DNA of 64,000 bases from Actinophytocola sp963825445 (lineage in GTDB: Bacteria > Actinomycetota > Actinomycetes > Mycobacteriales > Pseudonocardiaceae): NCBI GenBank assembly GCA_963825445.1, contig CAWGTM010000020.1:310001-374000 (forward strand). The letters run 5' to 3'. The notes under the pieces are model-generated. The model made no database searches and was not told the DNA's origin. It saw nothing but the letters and a program-made list of their open reading frames with translations. The position numbers and the translations under genes are program-made. Of this stretch, positions 33,619 through 42,199 are shown piece by piece. Position 1 is the stretch's first letter; each line of letters begins with the position of its first letter.

Positions 33619-34620
33619 TCAGGCCCCCGGTGGAAGTAGTTGGTCCAGCAGGTCGTGGAGCGTGATCAGTCCGATCAGGTCACCGCCCGACTGCACGAGC
33701 GCCAGGTGGTTGCGGGAGTCGCGCATGGTGCCCAGCGCCGCGTAGATCGGCAGCGACGCGTCCAAAGTGGACACCGGACGCATCAACTCCCGTGCCGTCA
33801 CGTCGGAAGCCAGCAGCGCGTCCCGCACGTGCACCACCCCCAGCGCCTGGTCGGCGGACAGGACCACCAGCCGCAGGTGGCCACTCGACCGGGCGGCGTC
33901 ACGGATCTCGTCGGCGGACGCCGTCGGCGGCACCGACGCCAGCTCCGCCAGCGGCCGGACGATCGCCCGCAGCGGCGCGGAGTTCACCTCCAACGCGGTG
34001 GCCAGCCGATCATGCCGCGCGGTGTCCAGCGCACCGGCCTTCGCCGAGTGGTCCAGCAGTTGGCGCAGCTCAGCGGGACCGCGACCGGTGGCCATCTCGT
34101 CCACCGGCTGCACCCCGACGCGGTGCAGGCACCAGTTGGCCATGCCGTTCAACCCCACCAGCAGCGGCCGCGTCAACCACATGAAGCCGCGCATGGGAAT
34201 GGCGAGCAGCGTCGCCGACCGTTCCGGGTGCGCGATGGCCCACGACTTGGGCGCCATCTCGCCGACCACCAGGTGCACGAACGTGACCACGATCAACGCC
34301 AGCACGAACGCCGCGACATCGGCGGCCACGTCCGGGAGCCACGTCGTCAACGGCTCCATCAGATGGTGCACGGCCGGTTTCGTGATGGCACCGAGCGCCA
34401 CCGTGCACACCGTGATGCCCAGCTGCGACCCGGCCAGCAGCAGCGACAGGTCCCGCGCGCTCGCCAGCGCCGCCCGCGCGGCCATGCTGCGCTCGGCCGC
34501 CTCCTCGAGACGGTGGCGCCGCGCGGCCACCAGCGCGAACTCGATGGCCACGAAGAACGCGCTCAACGCCACGATCGCCGCCGAGATGGTCAGCGCCAAC
34601 CACGTGCTCATGCCACTCAT
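33619..34620 (-). CDS. CNNM/CorC-type transporter (DUF21 and CBS domains), second of a pair
   Basis: 333 residues. The N-terminal DUF21 domain has three membrane helices (LTISAAIVALSAFFVAIEFA; SQLGITVCTVALGAITKPAV; FVLALIVVTFVHLVVGEMAP) with the EMAPK signature before WAIAHPERSA. A CBS pair follows (residues 215-330). The C-terminal CorC/HlyC domain seen in the upstream paralogue is absent. Such proteins are implicated in magnesium or sodium transport. Its start overlaps the stop of the upstream paralogue by 4 nt. Confidence 0.88.
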   Translation of the reverse strand: MSGMSTWLALTISAAIVALSAFFVAIEFALVAARRHRLEEAAERSMAARAALASARDLSLLLAGSQLGITVCTVALGAITKPAVHHLMEPLTTWLPDVAADVAAFVLALIVVTFVHLVVGEMAPKSWAIAHPERSATLLAIPMRGFMWLTRPLLVGLNGMANWCLHRVGVQPVDEMATGRGPAELRQLLDHSAKAGALDTARHDRLATALEVNSAPLRAIVRPLAELASVPPTASADEIRDAARSSGHLRLVVLSADQALGVVHVRDALLASDVTARELMRPVSTLDASLPIYAALGTMRDSRNHLALVQSGGDLIGLITLHDLLDQLLPPGA

Positions 34621-35954
34621 CGCGCCACCAGTTTCAGTGACACGCTGGCCGGCACGCGCCGGTCCACCTCGCGGACGATGATCGTGATCCGGTGGTCCGG
34701 CTCGTCGTCCTCGGCGCCGGGCGGGCGCGGCAGGTCGACCGACACCGAGTCACCCGGCGACGGCAGCCGCTGCAGTTCGGTGATCACCAGGCCGGCGACC
34801 GTCTCGTAGTCGCCGGGGGGCAGGTCGTGGCCGATCAGCCGTTCCACCTCGTCGATGTGTGTGGTGCCCGGCAGGGTCCACCCGTCGGCGAGCACGGTCG
34901 GCTGGTCCTCGCCCTCCGGGTCGTGCTCGTCGGTGATCTCGCCGACCAGCTCCTCGGCGATGTCCTCCAGGGTGATCACGCCGGCCAGCCCGCCGTACTC
35001 GTCGACCACGCACGCGAACTCCTCGTTCGCCTCACGCAGCCGCGCCAGCGCCCCGGGCAGCGGCAGCGACGCCGGCACCATGACCGCCGGCCGCGCCACA
35101 TCCCGCACCGGGGTGGTGGTTTCGGCCAGCGCCAGCACGTCACGCAGGTGGATCACGCCCACCACGTCGTCGACGTCGCCGCCGAGCACCGGCAGCCGCG
35201 AGTGCGACGTGGCCATCAGCTCGATCGCCCGCCCGACCGGTTCGCCGCCGGAGATCGTGGCGACCCTCGGTCGCGGGATCATCGCGTGGCCCGCGCTGCG
35301 CTCATGCAGGTCGAGCGTGCGGTCCAGCAGCGTCGACAGCTCCACCGGCAGGTCGCCGCTGTCACGCGACGCCGCCACGATGTGTTCCAGGTCGCGTGGT
35401 GTGGCCGCGTGTTCCACGTCGTGCACCGGCTCGATCCGCACGGCCTTCAGCAGCAGGTTCGACGCGTGGTCGAACAGCCGGATCAGCCAGCCGAACAGCG
35501 ACAGGTACAGCGCGGTCGACCACGCGAGCCGCCGGGCCACCGGCTCCGGCTTCGCGATCGCCAGGTTCTTCGGGAACAGCTCGCCGAACACCATCTGGAT
35601 GACCGTGGAGATCAGCAGCGCCAGGACCGTGCCGATGGCCACCCCGGCCGCCTGCGACACCCCGACGCCGCCGAGGAGCTCACCGATGCCCGCGCCGATC
35701 CACGGTTCGGCCACGAAACCGACGAGCAGCCCGGTGACCGTGATGCCCAGCTGCGCGCCGGAGAGCATGAAGGACGTGCGGCGGGTGATGCCCAGCGCGC
35801 GTTCTGCGCCCGCGTCGCCGCCGGCGGCGGCCGCCTTGAGGCGCGACCGGTCCACGGCCATGTACCCGAACTCCTGCGCGACGAAGTACCCCGTCAACAC
35901 TGTGAGCGCGGACACAGCCAACAAGCCGAGCAGAATGGAAAGAACTGCGTCCAT
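34617..35954 (-). CDS. CNNM/CorC-type transporter (DUF21, CBS pair, CorC_HlyC)
   Basis: 445 residues from ATG 35954 (AGAGGA upstream). DUF21 with helices AVLSILLGLLAVSALTVLTG, SGAQLGITVTGLLVGFV and AIGTVLALLISTVIQMVFGE and the GELFPKNLAIAKPEPVA motif is followed by two CBS domains (MIPRPRVATISGGEPVGRAI; VIHLRDVLAL; CVVDEYGGLAGVITLEDIAE) and a C-terminal CorC_HlyC domain. It matches the hemolysin-C/CorC family linked to magnesium homeostasis. It forms a two-gene paralogous unit with 33619-34620, suggesting a heterodimer. Confidence 0.92.
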   Translation of the reverse strand: MDAVLSILLGLLAVSALTVLTGYFVAQEFGYMAVDRSRLKAAAAGGDAGAERALGITRRTSFMLSGAQLGITVTGLLVGFVAEPWIGAGIGELLGGVGVSQAAGVAIGTVLALLISTVIQMVFGELFPKNLAIAKPEPVARRLAWSTALYLSLFGWLIRLFDHASNLLLKAVRIEPVHDVEHAATPRDLEHIVAASRDSGDLPVELSTLLDRTLDLHERSAGHAMIPRPRVATISGGEPVGRAIELMATSHSRLPVLGGDVDDVVGVIHLRDVLALAETTTPVRDVARPAVMVPASLPLPGALARLREANEEFACVVDEYGGLAGVITLEDIAEELVGEITDEHDPEGEDQPTVLADGWTLPGTTHIDEVERLIGHDLPPGDYETVAGLVITELQRLPSPGDSVSVDLPRPPGAEDDEPDHRITIIVREVDRRVPASVSLKLVAR

Positions 35955-36023
35955 AATCCTCTCGTCACTGCCTCGACCCGGTGGCACCACAGTAGACGAG
36001 CCGCCGCCCGGTCGCCGCGCTGT

Positions 36024-36029
36024 TAGCCT
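36024..36029 (+). promoter_or_regulatory. -10 element (TAGCCT) for a leaderless start
   Basis: TAGCCT ends 6 nt before GTG 36036, so transcription would start at or next to the start codon. No ribosome-binding site is present. The same spacing recurs at 38790-38795 (TAGGCT before GTG 38803) and before GTG 63801 (TAGCCT). Confidence 0.55.
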
Positions 36030-36035
36030 GGGCCC

Positions 36036-38462
36036 GTGAGTCGGCACCTCGTCGGTCGGCGGGCGGAGATCGACCGGCTCGCCACCGCGGTCACCCGCCT
36101 CGACCGCGGTTCCACCACCCTCGTGGAGATCGTCGCCGAACCGGGCATGGGCAAGAGTTCGCTGCTCGACGTGCTCGGCGACCGGCTGGGCGACCGGCCG
36201 GTGTTGCGGGCGCGGGCCACGGAGTTCGAGCAGGCCGTGCCGTGCGCTGTGGTGGCCAAGGCGTTGGCCGGCCGGGGCGACGCCGTGCTCGCCGGTCCGG
36301 CCCCGCGACACGAGACCTACCGCGCGATCCGGGACCTGCTCGGCGAGTTGGCCGACCGGACGGGTGTCGCGCTGCTGCTCGACGACCTGCACTGGGCCGA
36401 CGGCGATTCCCTTGCGCTGCTTGACTACTTACTGAGCACCATGCCGGCCGCCGGCATGCTGGTGGCGGTCGCCTACCGGCCGCGGCCGGCGCCGAACCGG
36501 CTGCTCACCGCGTTGTCCGACGTGGTGGCCGAGCACGAGCGGATCGAGTTGGGGCCGCTGGCGCCCGCCGACTCGATCACGCTGCTCGATGGCGCCCGGC
36601 CGGACCGGGCGGACGCGATCGTCGCGGCCAGTGGCGGCAACCCGCTGTACCTGCTGGCGTTGGCGAACGCCACGGGCACGGCGGCCGAGGTGCCCGGCCG
36701 GCTGCGGGCGGCGCTGTTGTCCGATGTGGACTCCGCGTCGGACGTGGCGAAGCACCTGGCCCGAGCGGCCGCTGTGGTGGGTGAACCGTTCGACCCCGAC
36801 CTGGTGATCGAGGTGGCCGGGCTCGACCGGGAGGCGGCCGCCGGCGCGCTGGAGGAGCTGCGTCGCCGCGACGTGTTCGGTACGGAAGGGACGGAGCTGC
36901 GGTTCCGGCATCCGTTGCTGCGCCGCATGATCTACGACGACGCGCCACCCGGATGGCGGCGGTCGGCGCACCGGGCTGCCATCGCGGCGTTGCGCGACCG
37001 GGGCGCGTCGGTGCTCGCGCTGGCCCCGCACCTGGAGCTGTGCGCGGGAAGCGGTGACACGCAGGCGATCGAGGTGCTGCTCGAAGCGGCCGAGCTGGCC
37101 GGTTCGCGGGCTCCCGCCGGTGCCGCGCGGTGGCTGCGCGGTGCGCTCGCGTTGATCCCGGAACACGACGCCACGGCCTTGCCTTGGCTCGGCCACCACG
37201 TGCGGCTGGCTCGGTATCTGGTGCTGGCAGGGCAGTTCACGCAGGCCAGGGACGCGCTCGACGACGTGGTCGACCACCTGCCGCCGGCGCCCGACCCGCG
37301 CCGCGTGACCGTGGTGGTGCTGCGGGCCACGGTGGAACGGTTGCTGGGCAACCACCACGACGGCCGTCGTATCCTGCTCGCCGAGCTGACGCAGTCCACT
37401 TCGGACTCGTTCGCGTACGCGGAGCTGGCGCTCGAGCTGTCCACAGTGGAACTCATGGAGGGCACGTTCTCCGCCCGCACGGTCGACCTGGCCGACCAGG
37501 CGGCGCGGATCGGCGGCCGGGATCGGCTGCTGCGCACGGGTGCGGCCGCCGTGGCCGCCGCCGCGAGCTTCCTGACCGGTGACCTGGACGCGGCGATCCG
37601 CAACTGTGACAACGCTTCCCGGTTGGTCGACGCGTTGTCCGACGACGAGCTGACCGGCCGGCTCGACGCGTGTGTGTGGACCGGCTGGGCGGAGAACTCG
37701 CTGGAGCGCTACCCGAGCGCGGTCGCGCATTTCGACCGGGGGATCGAGTTGGCCGGGCGCACCGGGCAGGCGCACCTGCTGTGTCACCTGTTGGTGGGGC
37801 GGGCGATCGGGCAGCGGTGGCTCGGCAGGCTGGCGGCCGCGCGGCGGGACGCGGAGGAGGCCGTGGACATCGCGCGGCTGTGTCGCACCGACGAACTGCT
37901 GGCGCTTTCGGTAGGTGTCCGCGCGTGGTTCACGGGGTTCACGGACGTGGTGACGGCCCGCGCGGACGCCGAGGCGGTGGTGCGGCTGGCGGGCGCGGAC
38001 CCGGGCTGGTGGGCGACGATGGCGGGATTCGTGGCGGCCACTGTGGACCTGGACGCCGGGCGGCTGCTCGTCATCGGCGGCGGCGCCGACCTGCCGCGCG
38101 TCGACCCGCTGGGCCGGCCGGCATGGTACGAGGAACTGGCCCGCGCGGGCGGACCCCGGGTGGTGGAGTGGGCGCAGCGCGCGGCCGCGGCGGCCGACCC
38201 GCGGTTGCCCGCGGGGGTCGGGCTGGCCGAGTTGGCGGCCGCGCACCTGGGCGATCCGGCGGCGTCCCGGCGGGCGATCGAGCTGTTCACGGCGGCGGGG
38301 ACGCCCGTGGAGGTGGCCCGCGCTTCCGTGGCTTTGGCCGGGTGTGTAGCGGATGCGTCGGAGGCGCGGCGGCTGTTGGGTGACGCGGTGGCGGCGTTCG
38401 ACGAGTGCGGCGCGGTGCGACTACGGGACGCGGCACGTGCGCGCCTGGCCGCGCTCGCCTGA
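36036..38462 (+). CDS. LuxR-type (LAL-like) ATPase regulator lacking the C-terminal HTH
   Basis: 808 residues from the leaderless GTG 36036. N-terminal AAA ATPase: RHLVGRRAEIDRLATAV, Walker A AEPGMGKSSLLDVL, Walker B VALLLDDLHWADGDSLALLD and sensor-like VAYRPRPAPN. A long helical TPR-like region follows (residues 300-800) with many AALRDRG/ARRLLGDAV-type repeats. Large LuxR regulators of the LAL family share this plan, but the expected C-terminal LuxR helix-turn-helix is absent; the frame ends in RDAARARLAALA. It may act through a partner or be a shortened regulator. Confidence 0.85.
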   Translation: MSRHLVGRRAEIDRLATAVTRLDRGSTTLVEIVAEPGMGKSSLLDVLGDRLGDRPVLRARATEFEQAVPCAVVAKALAGRGDAVLAGPAPRHETYRAIRDLLGELADRTGVALLLDDLHWADGDSLALLDYLLSTMPAAGMLVAVAYRPRPAPNRLLTALSDVVAEHERIELGPLAPADSITLLDGARPDRADAIVAASGGNPLYLLALANATGTAAEVPGRLRAALLSDVDSASDVAKHLARAAAVVGEPFDPDLVIEVAGLDREAAAGALEELRRRDVFGTEGTELRFRHPLLRRMIYDDAPPGWRRSAHRAAIAALRDRGASVLALAPHLELCAGSGDTQAIEVLLEAAELAGSRAPAGAARWLRGALALIPEHDATALPWLGHHVRLARYLVLAGQFTQARDALDDVVDHLPPAPDPRRVTVVVLRATVERLLGNHHDGRRILLAELTQSTSDSFAYAELALELSTVELMEGTFSARTVDLADQAARIGGRDRLLRTGAAAVAAAASFLTGDLDAAIRNCDNASRLVDALSDDELTGRLDACVWTGWAENSLERYPSAVAHFDRGIELAGRTGQAHLLCHLLVGRAIGQRWLGRLAAARRDAEEAVDIARLCRTDELLALSVGVRAWFTGFTDVVTARADAEAVVRLAGADPGWWATMAGFVAATVDLDAGRLLVIGGGADLPRVDPLGRPAWYEELARAGGPRVVEWAQRAAAAADPRLPAGVGLAELAAAHLGDPAASRRAIELFTAAGTPVEVARASVALAGCVADASEARRLLGDAVAAFDECGAVRLRDAARARLAALA

Positions 38463-38477
38463 TCAAGTGCGGGCCAC

Positions 38478-38519
38478 GGCCCCCGATCTCCAGCGTACCG
38501 ACGAGCACCGACAGTTCTG
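38478..38519 (-). repeat. Solitary TGTCGG-N10-TA module
   Basis: On the minus strand: CAGAACTGTCGG, ten bases (TGCTCGTCGG), TACGCTGGAGATCGGGGGCC. This matches one arm of family A without the rest of the element. It begins 16 bp after the stop of the ATPase gene. Confidence 0.7.
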
Positions 38520-38580
38520 AGAGTGCGCGCTGCCGGCACGGGCACGGCCCGGAGACTCCGGCGAGTCCCACGTTGGCCGC

Positions 38581-38702
38581 CCGCGAGTCCCCCGTTCAAG
38601 CACCGCGAGTCTCCCTCTCGGGACACCCGAGTTGGCGGTTGGCGAACCAGCCTGTGGTTCGCCAACCGCCAACTCACCGGTCGTGAAAGGGGGACTCGCG
38701 GG
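38581..38702. repeat. Nested inverted repeats: 21-bp perfect hairpin within a 13-bp outer pair
   Basis: The inner stem pairs 38629-38649 with 38655-38675 (21 bp, no mismatch, 5-nt loop GCCTG). Outside it, CCGCGAGTCCCCC at 38581-38593 pairs with 38690-38702. GCGAGT(C/T)CC motifs repeat around it. No gene is inside. It could form a long cruciform or a strong RNA stem; it may be a miniature element, but no target-site duplication is apparent. Confidence 0.75.
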
Positions 38703-38725
38703 TGCTGGGGATAGGTGGTACTCGC

Positions 38726-38776
38726 GGGGCCGGAATTGTCGGTGTCTTCTGACACCATCGAACCGGAGCCCTGTCC
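38726..38776 (+). repeat. Repeat family B, copy 5 (internally deleted)
   Basis: CCGGAATTGTCGGTG is followed directly by the second-half tail TGACACCATCGAACCGGAGC. Compared with copy 1, exactly the segment between the two TTGTCGGTG repeats, including one repeat, is missing, the product expected from recombination or slippage between them. Confidence 0.8.
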
Positions 38777-38802
38777 AGCCGACGATCACTAGGCTCTCCC
38801 GC

Positions 38803-39186
38803 GTGGGTGAGATCAAGCAGAAGCACCTCGTGTACTGCCGGATCGTGCGGGACGGCGAAGTGCTGTTCGTGCGGCGGCGGGCCGGGGACTTTCTCGGCGG
38901 CCGGTGGGAGTTGCCCGGTGGCACGGTCGAACCCGGCGAGGACCCCGCCAGCGCGGCGGTCCGTGAGGTCGCCGAGGAGACCGGGCTCGACGTCCGGTTG
39001 CTCGGCGAGCGCGCCACCCACACCTGGATGGACATCGACGGCAAGGCGATGCGCATCCACGCCCTCATCTACGACGCCGTTGAGGACACCCAAAAAGCCG
39101 TGACGCTCAGCGAGCACGACCAGTTCGTCTGGGTTGAACCCGACGAGACCGGGTCACTCGGGCCGGCCGACCACTTCCTCCAGTAG
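38803..39186 (+). CDS. NUDIX hydrolase (MutT/NUDT-like)
   Basis: 127 residues from the leaderless GTG 38803 (TAGGCT at 38790-38795). The Nudix box GGTVEPGEDPASAAVREVAE plus ETGL is intact. The start QKHLVYCRIVRDGEVLFVRR and VTLSEHDQFVWVEPDE resemble 8-oxo-dGTP/CTP-type pyrophosphohydrolases. It overlaps the end of the convergent NHL gene by 33 nt. Confidence 0.9.
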   Translation: MGEIKQKHLVYCRIVRDGEVLFVRRRAGDFLGGRWELPGGTVEPGEDPASAAVREVAEETGLDVRLLGERATHTWMDIDGKAMRIHALIYDAVEDTQKAVTLSEHDQFVWVEPDETGSLGPADHFLQ

Positions 39187-42168
39187 GCGCCTGCGGCGGA
39201 CCTCCACGAACACGAACGCGGCCACCGCGAGATTCACGCCCAACCACATCGTGTCCCAGCCGAACCCGGGGATCACCATCTCGCCGGGCGCCACCACCAC
39301 GCGCACCCGGAACAGCTGCGGCTCCGTGAAGTACAGGTTCCCGTGCGCGTCCAGCGCCAGGTTCTCCGGACCGTCGACGTTGGAGTCGCCGTCCCGCAGG
39401 ATCGTCTCGATCGTGCCGTCCGTGGCGATCCTCCGGATGCCGTCGATGGAGCTGACGTACACGGTGCCGTCGGGCGCCACCTCGACATCGCGCGGGGACC
39501 ACACGATCGCGGACGTCGCCGGGCCGCCGTCGCCGCGGTCGTCGTCCTCCGACCAGGACTCACCGTTGCCGGCGAACGTCGTGGTCTCGCCGTCGCGGAT
39601 CCGCAGCACCCGGTTGTCGTCGGGGACCGCCGCGTACAGCGAACCGTCCGGGCCCACCGCCATGCCCGAGATCGCCTGCGCCACCACCAGATCGAGCAGG
39701 CCCTTCTCGTCGATCCGGAACACCTTGTCGTCCCCGGCGACGTACAGCTCCCCGTCCGGGCCGAGCGCCACGTCCGTGACGATCATGCCCGCGGAGATGG
39801 CCGGTTGACCGTCGGCCGGCGTCGCCTGCCCGCGGCCCATCATCGGCACCACCGTGCCGTCCGGGTAGTGCCGGTCGACGGTCCACGGCCCCGCCACATA
39901 GGTCGAGCCGTCCTGGCCGGTCACCACGTGGGTGCCGGCGACGTTGTCCACGTGGAGCCGGCCCGCCTCGTCCACCGAGCGCAGCTGGTCCTGGTTCACC
40001 AGCACCGACGGCGTGCCGGCGCCGTCGACCGTGACCCCCTCGATGAACCGGATGGGAGCCTCGGTCGCCGGCCGGCCCTCGGCCGGTGACGGCGTGAACC
40101 GGGTGAGCGTGGTGATCGTCCCGTCCGGGTCGATGCGGCGGATGGTGCCGCCGACCGGGCTGGTGACGTACACGGTCCCGTCCTCGCCCACGGCGATGCC
40201 CGTCGGTTCGAGGAGCGCGGCCTCGACCGCCGGACCGTCGTCGCCCTTCTCCGCGGGTTCGCCGGTGCCGGCGACCGTGGCGATCACGCCGTCCGGGGTG
40301 ACGCGGCGGACGCGGTTGTTGAGCGTGTCGGCGAGGTAGAGCGAGCCGTCCGGACCGGTGGCCAGGCCGCCTGGGTTGTTGACCTCGGCGAGGTCGGCCG
40401 GACCGCCGTCGCCGCCGAAGCCGTAGTCGACCCCGCCGAACGGCGAGCCGGGGCCCGTGCGCAGGACACCGTCCGGTCCCATCCGCCAGATCACCCTGAG
40501 ATAGGTGTCCTGGAAGTACAGGGTGCCGGCCTGGTCCACGGCGACGGTCGCCAGGTCGCCGAGGGCCGCGGAGGTGGCCGGCTGGTTCTCCCCGTCGTCG
40601 TCCCACAGGTCACCGCCGCCGGCGACGACCGACGCGGTGCCGTCGGCGCCGATCCGATGGATCACGCCGCCGCCCGACCCGGCGTCGGCGACGTACAGGG
40701 TGCCGGCCGCGTCCACCGCGACACCCCTCGGCTTCTCCAGGGGCGTGTCGATCACCGTGGTGCCGTCCGCGCCGGGGTCGATGCGGTGGACCTTGCCGTA
40801 GCGGGTGTCGATGACGTAGACCTCGCCGTCCGGGCCGACGGCCACCGAGGTCGGCTCCTCCCACGGGCCGGCGAGCACGGAGATCGTGCCGTCCGGTGCC
40901 ACCGAGCCGACCTGGACCCGGCTCGTGTCGACGTAGTACACGGTGCCGTCCGGGGCGACCGCCACCTGGTCCGGACCAGGTGACTCGTGGTCCACCACCG
41001 GGGCGTCCTCGGCCGGTGCCGCACCGGTGCCCAACACCGTCTCGACCGTGCCCGGTTCGCGGTCGGCCCAGCGCGACTCGCGGCGCGCCGGCCGGACGGG
41101 CGCCGGTGGCTCGCCGTGCCGCACCAGCCGGTACACGCGGCCGCCCCCGGAGGAGTAGATGTCGCCGTCCGGGCCCACCGCGAGGTCGGCGCCACCCTGC
41201 ACCGGACCGACGTCCGTGATGTCGCCGTCGGGGGTGACCTCGCGAATCAGGCCGTTGAGCAGGTCGTTCACGTAGAGGTTGTCGTCGCCGTCGACCGCGA
41301 TGCCGCCGTACCAGGCGTCGGCCGGGTCGGCGCCGATGACGGTGGTGAAAGTCCCGTCCGGCGCGACCTTGCCGACCAGTTTGGCGTCGCCGCGCGTCGC
41401 GAAGTAGAGGGTGCCGGCCGAGTCGACGGCCACCGAGGACACCTCGTCGAGGCCCACCTCGGTCGCCGGGCGCCCCTGGGCCGCCTCGGGTGCGAGCGGG
41501 CCGCCGCCGGCGACCGTGGTGATCGTGCCGCTCGCGTCGATCCGGTGGACGCGGCCCGAGTACAGGTCGGCCACGTAGACAGTGCCGGCCGCGTCGACCG
41601 CCACGTCGGTCGGGCTGAGGAGGTTCGCCTCGGTGGCCGGGCCGCCGTCGCCGCCGGTTCCGTCGTCCTCCTGGTCGCCGCCACCGGCGACCCGCACGAT
41701 CGTGCCGTCCGGCAGTCGCCGGGTGACGGTCTCGGAGCCGGCGATGTAGAGCGACCCGTCGGTGCCGACGGCCGTCGCGTGCGGCGAGTCGGCCGGGTTC
41801 TCCCGCCACTCCGCGTAGGCCGGGTCGGTCTTCCGCGGCCGCTGTCGCGCGACGGTGCCGGGCACCGTGTCGATGATGCCGCTTGGGGTCACCGCCCGGA
41901 CGCGGCCGTGCGCGTACTGAGCCAGGTAGACGGTGCCGTCCGGGCCGACCGAGAGGGAGGCGTCGGTGATGCGGGCGTCGCGGGCCGACCAGCCGTCGCC
42001 GGAGTAGCCCTCGCGGCCGGTGCCGGCCACGACCACCACCTGGCCGAGCCGGCCGCCGTCGTCGCGCACGGCGCCGAGGACGGCGGCGCCCTGGTCGGCG
42101 CTTGCCGGTGGGGCGAGCGCTGCCACCATCGCGGCCACGCCGGCTCCCACCGCTAGTCGACGCGACAT
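39154..42168 (-). CDS. Large exported NHL-repeat beta-propeller protein with C-terminal anchor
   Basis: 1004 residues. A signal peptide (RRLAVGAGVAAMVAALAPPA, cleavage after ASA) precedes at least a dozen NHL-type repeats of about 45-60 residues with the form DGTVYVADxxxxRVxRxxPDG, for example VAVDAAGTVYVADLYSGRVH and LATGPDGSLYLADTLNNRVR. These would fold into two or more six-bladed propellers. Near the end, MWLGVNLAVAAFVFVEV is a membrane helix followed by the basic RRRRLLEEVV, so the propellers face outside. NHL proteins bind proteins, peptides or polysaccharide. It is unlinked to the hydrogenase genes except by distance. Confidence 0.87.
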   Translation of the reverse strand: MSRRLAVGAGVAAMVAALAPPASADQGAAVLGAVRDDGGRLGQVVVVAGTGREGYSGDGWSARDARITDASLSVGPDGTVYLAQYAHGRVRAVTPSGIIDTVPGTVARQRPRKTDPAYAEWRENPADSPHATAVGTDGSLYIAGSETVTRRLPDGTIVRVAGGGDQEDDGTGGDGGPATEANLLSPTDVAVDAAGTVYVADLYSGRVHRIDASGTITTVAGGGPLAPEAAQGRPATEVGLDEVSSVAVDSAGTLYFATRGDAKLVGKVAPDGTFTTVIGADPADAWYGGIAVDGDDNLYVNDLLNGLIREVTPDGDITDVGPVQGGADLAVGPDGDIYSSGGGRVYRLVRHGEPPAPVRPARRESRWADREPGTVETVLGTGAAPAEDAPVVDHESPGPDQVAVAPDGTVYYVDTSRVQVGSVAPDGTISVLAGPWEEPTSVAVGPDGEVYVIDTRYGKVHRIDPGADGTTVIDTPLEKPRGVAVDAAGTLYVADAGSGGGVIHRIGADGTASVVAGGGDLWDDDGENQPATSAALGDLATVAVDQAGTLYFQDTYLRVIWRMGPDGVLRTGPGSPFGGVDYGFGGDGGPADLAEVNNPGGLATGPDGSLYLADTLNNRVRRVTPDGVIATVAGTGEPAEKGDDGPAVEAALLEPTGIAVGEDGTVYVTSPVGGTIRRIDPDGTITTLTRFTPSPAEGRPATEAPIRFIEGVTVDGAGTPSVLVNQDQLRSVDEAGRLHVDNVAGTHVVTGQDGSTYVAGPWTVDRHYPDGTVVPMMGRGQATPADGQPAISAGMIVTDVALGPDGELYVAGDDKVFRIDEKGLLDLVVAQAISGMAVGPDGSLYAAVPDDNRVLRIRDGETTTFAGNGESWSEDDDRGDGGPATSAIVWSPRDVEVAPDGTVYVSSIDGIRRIATDGTIETILRDGDSNVDGPENLALDAHGNLYFTEPQLFRVRVVVAPGEMVIPGFGWDTMWLGVNLAVAAFVFVEVRRRRLLEEVVGRPE

Positions 42169-42199
42169 CCGTGCTCCCCGCTCGTTCGGCTGTTGAGGA

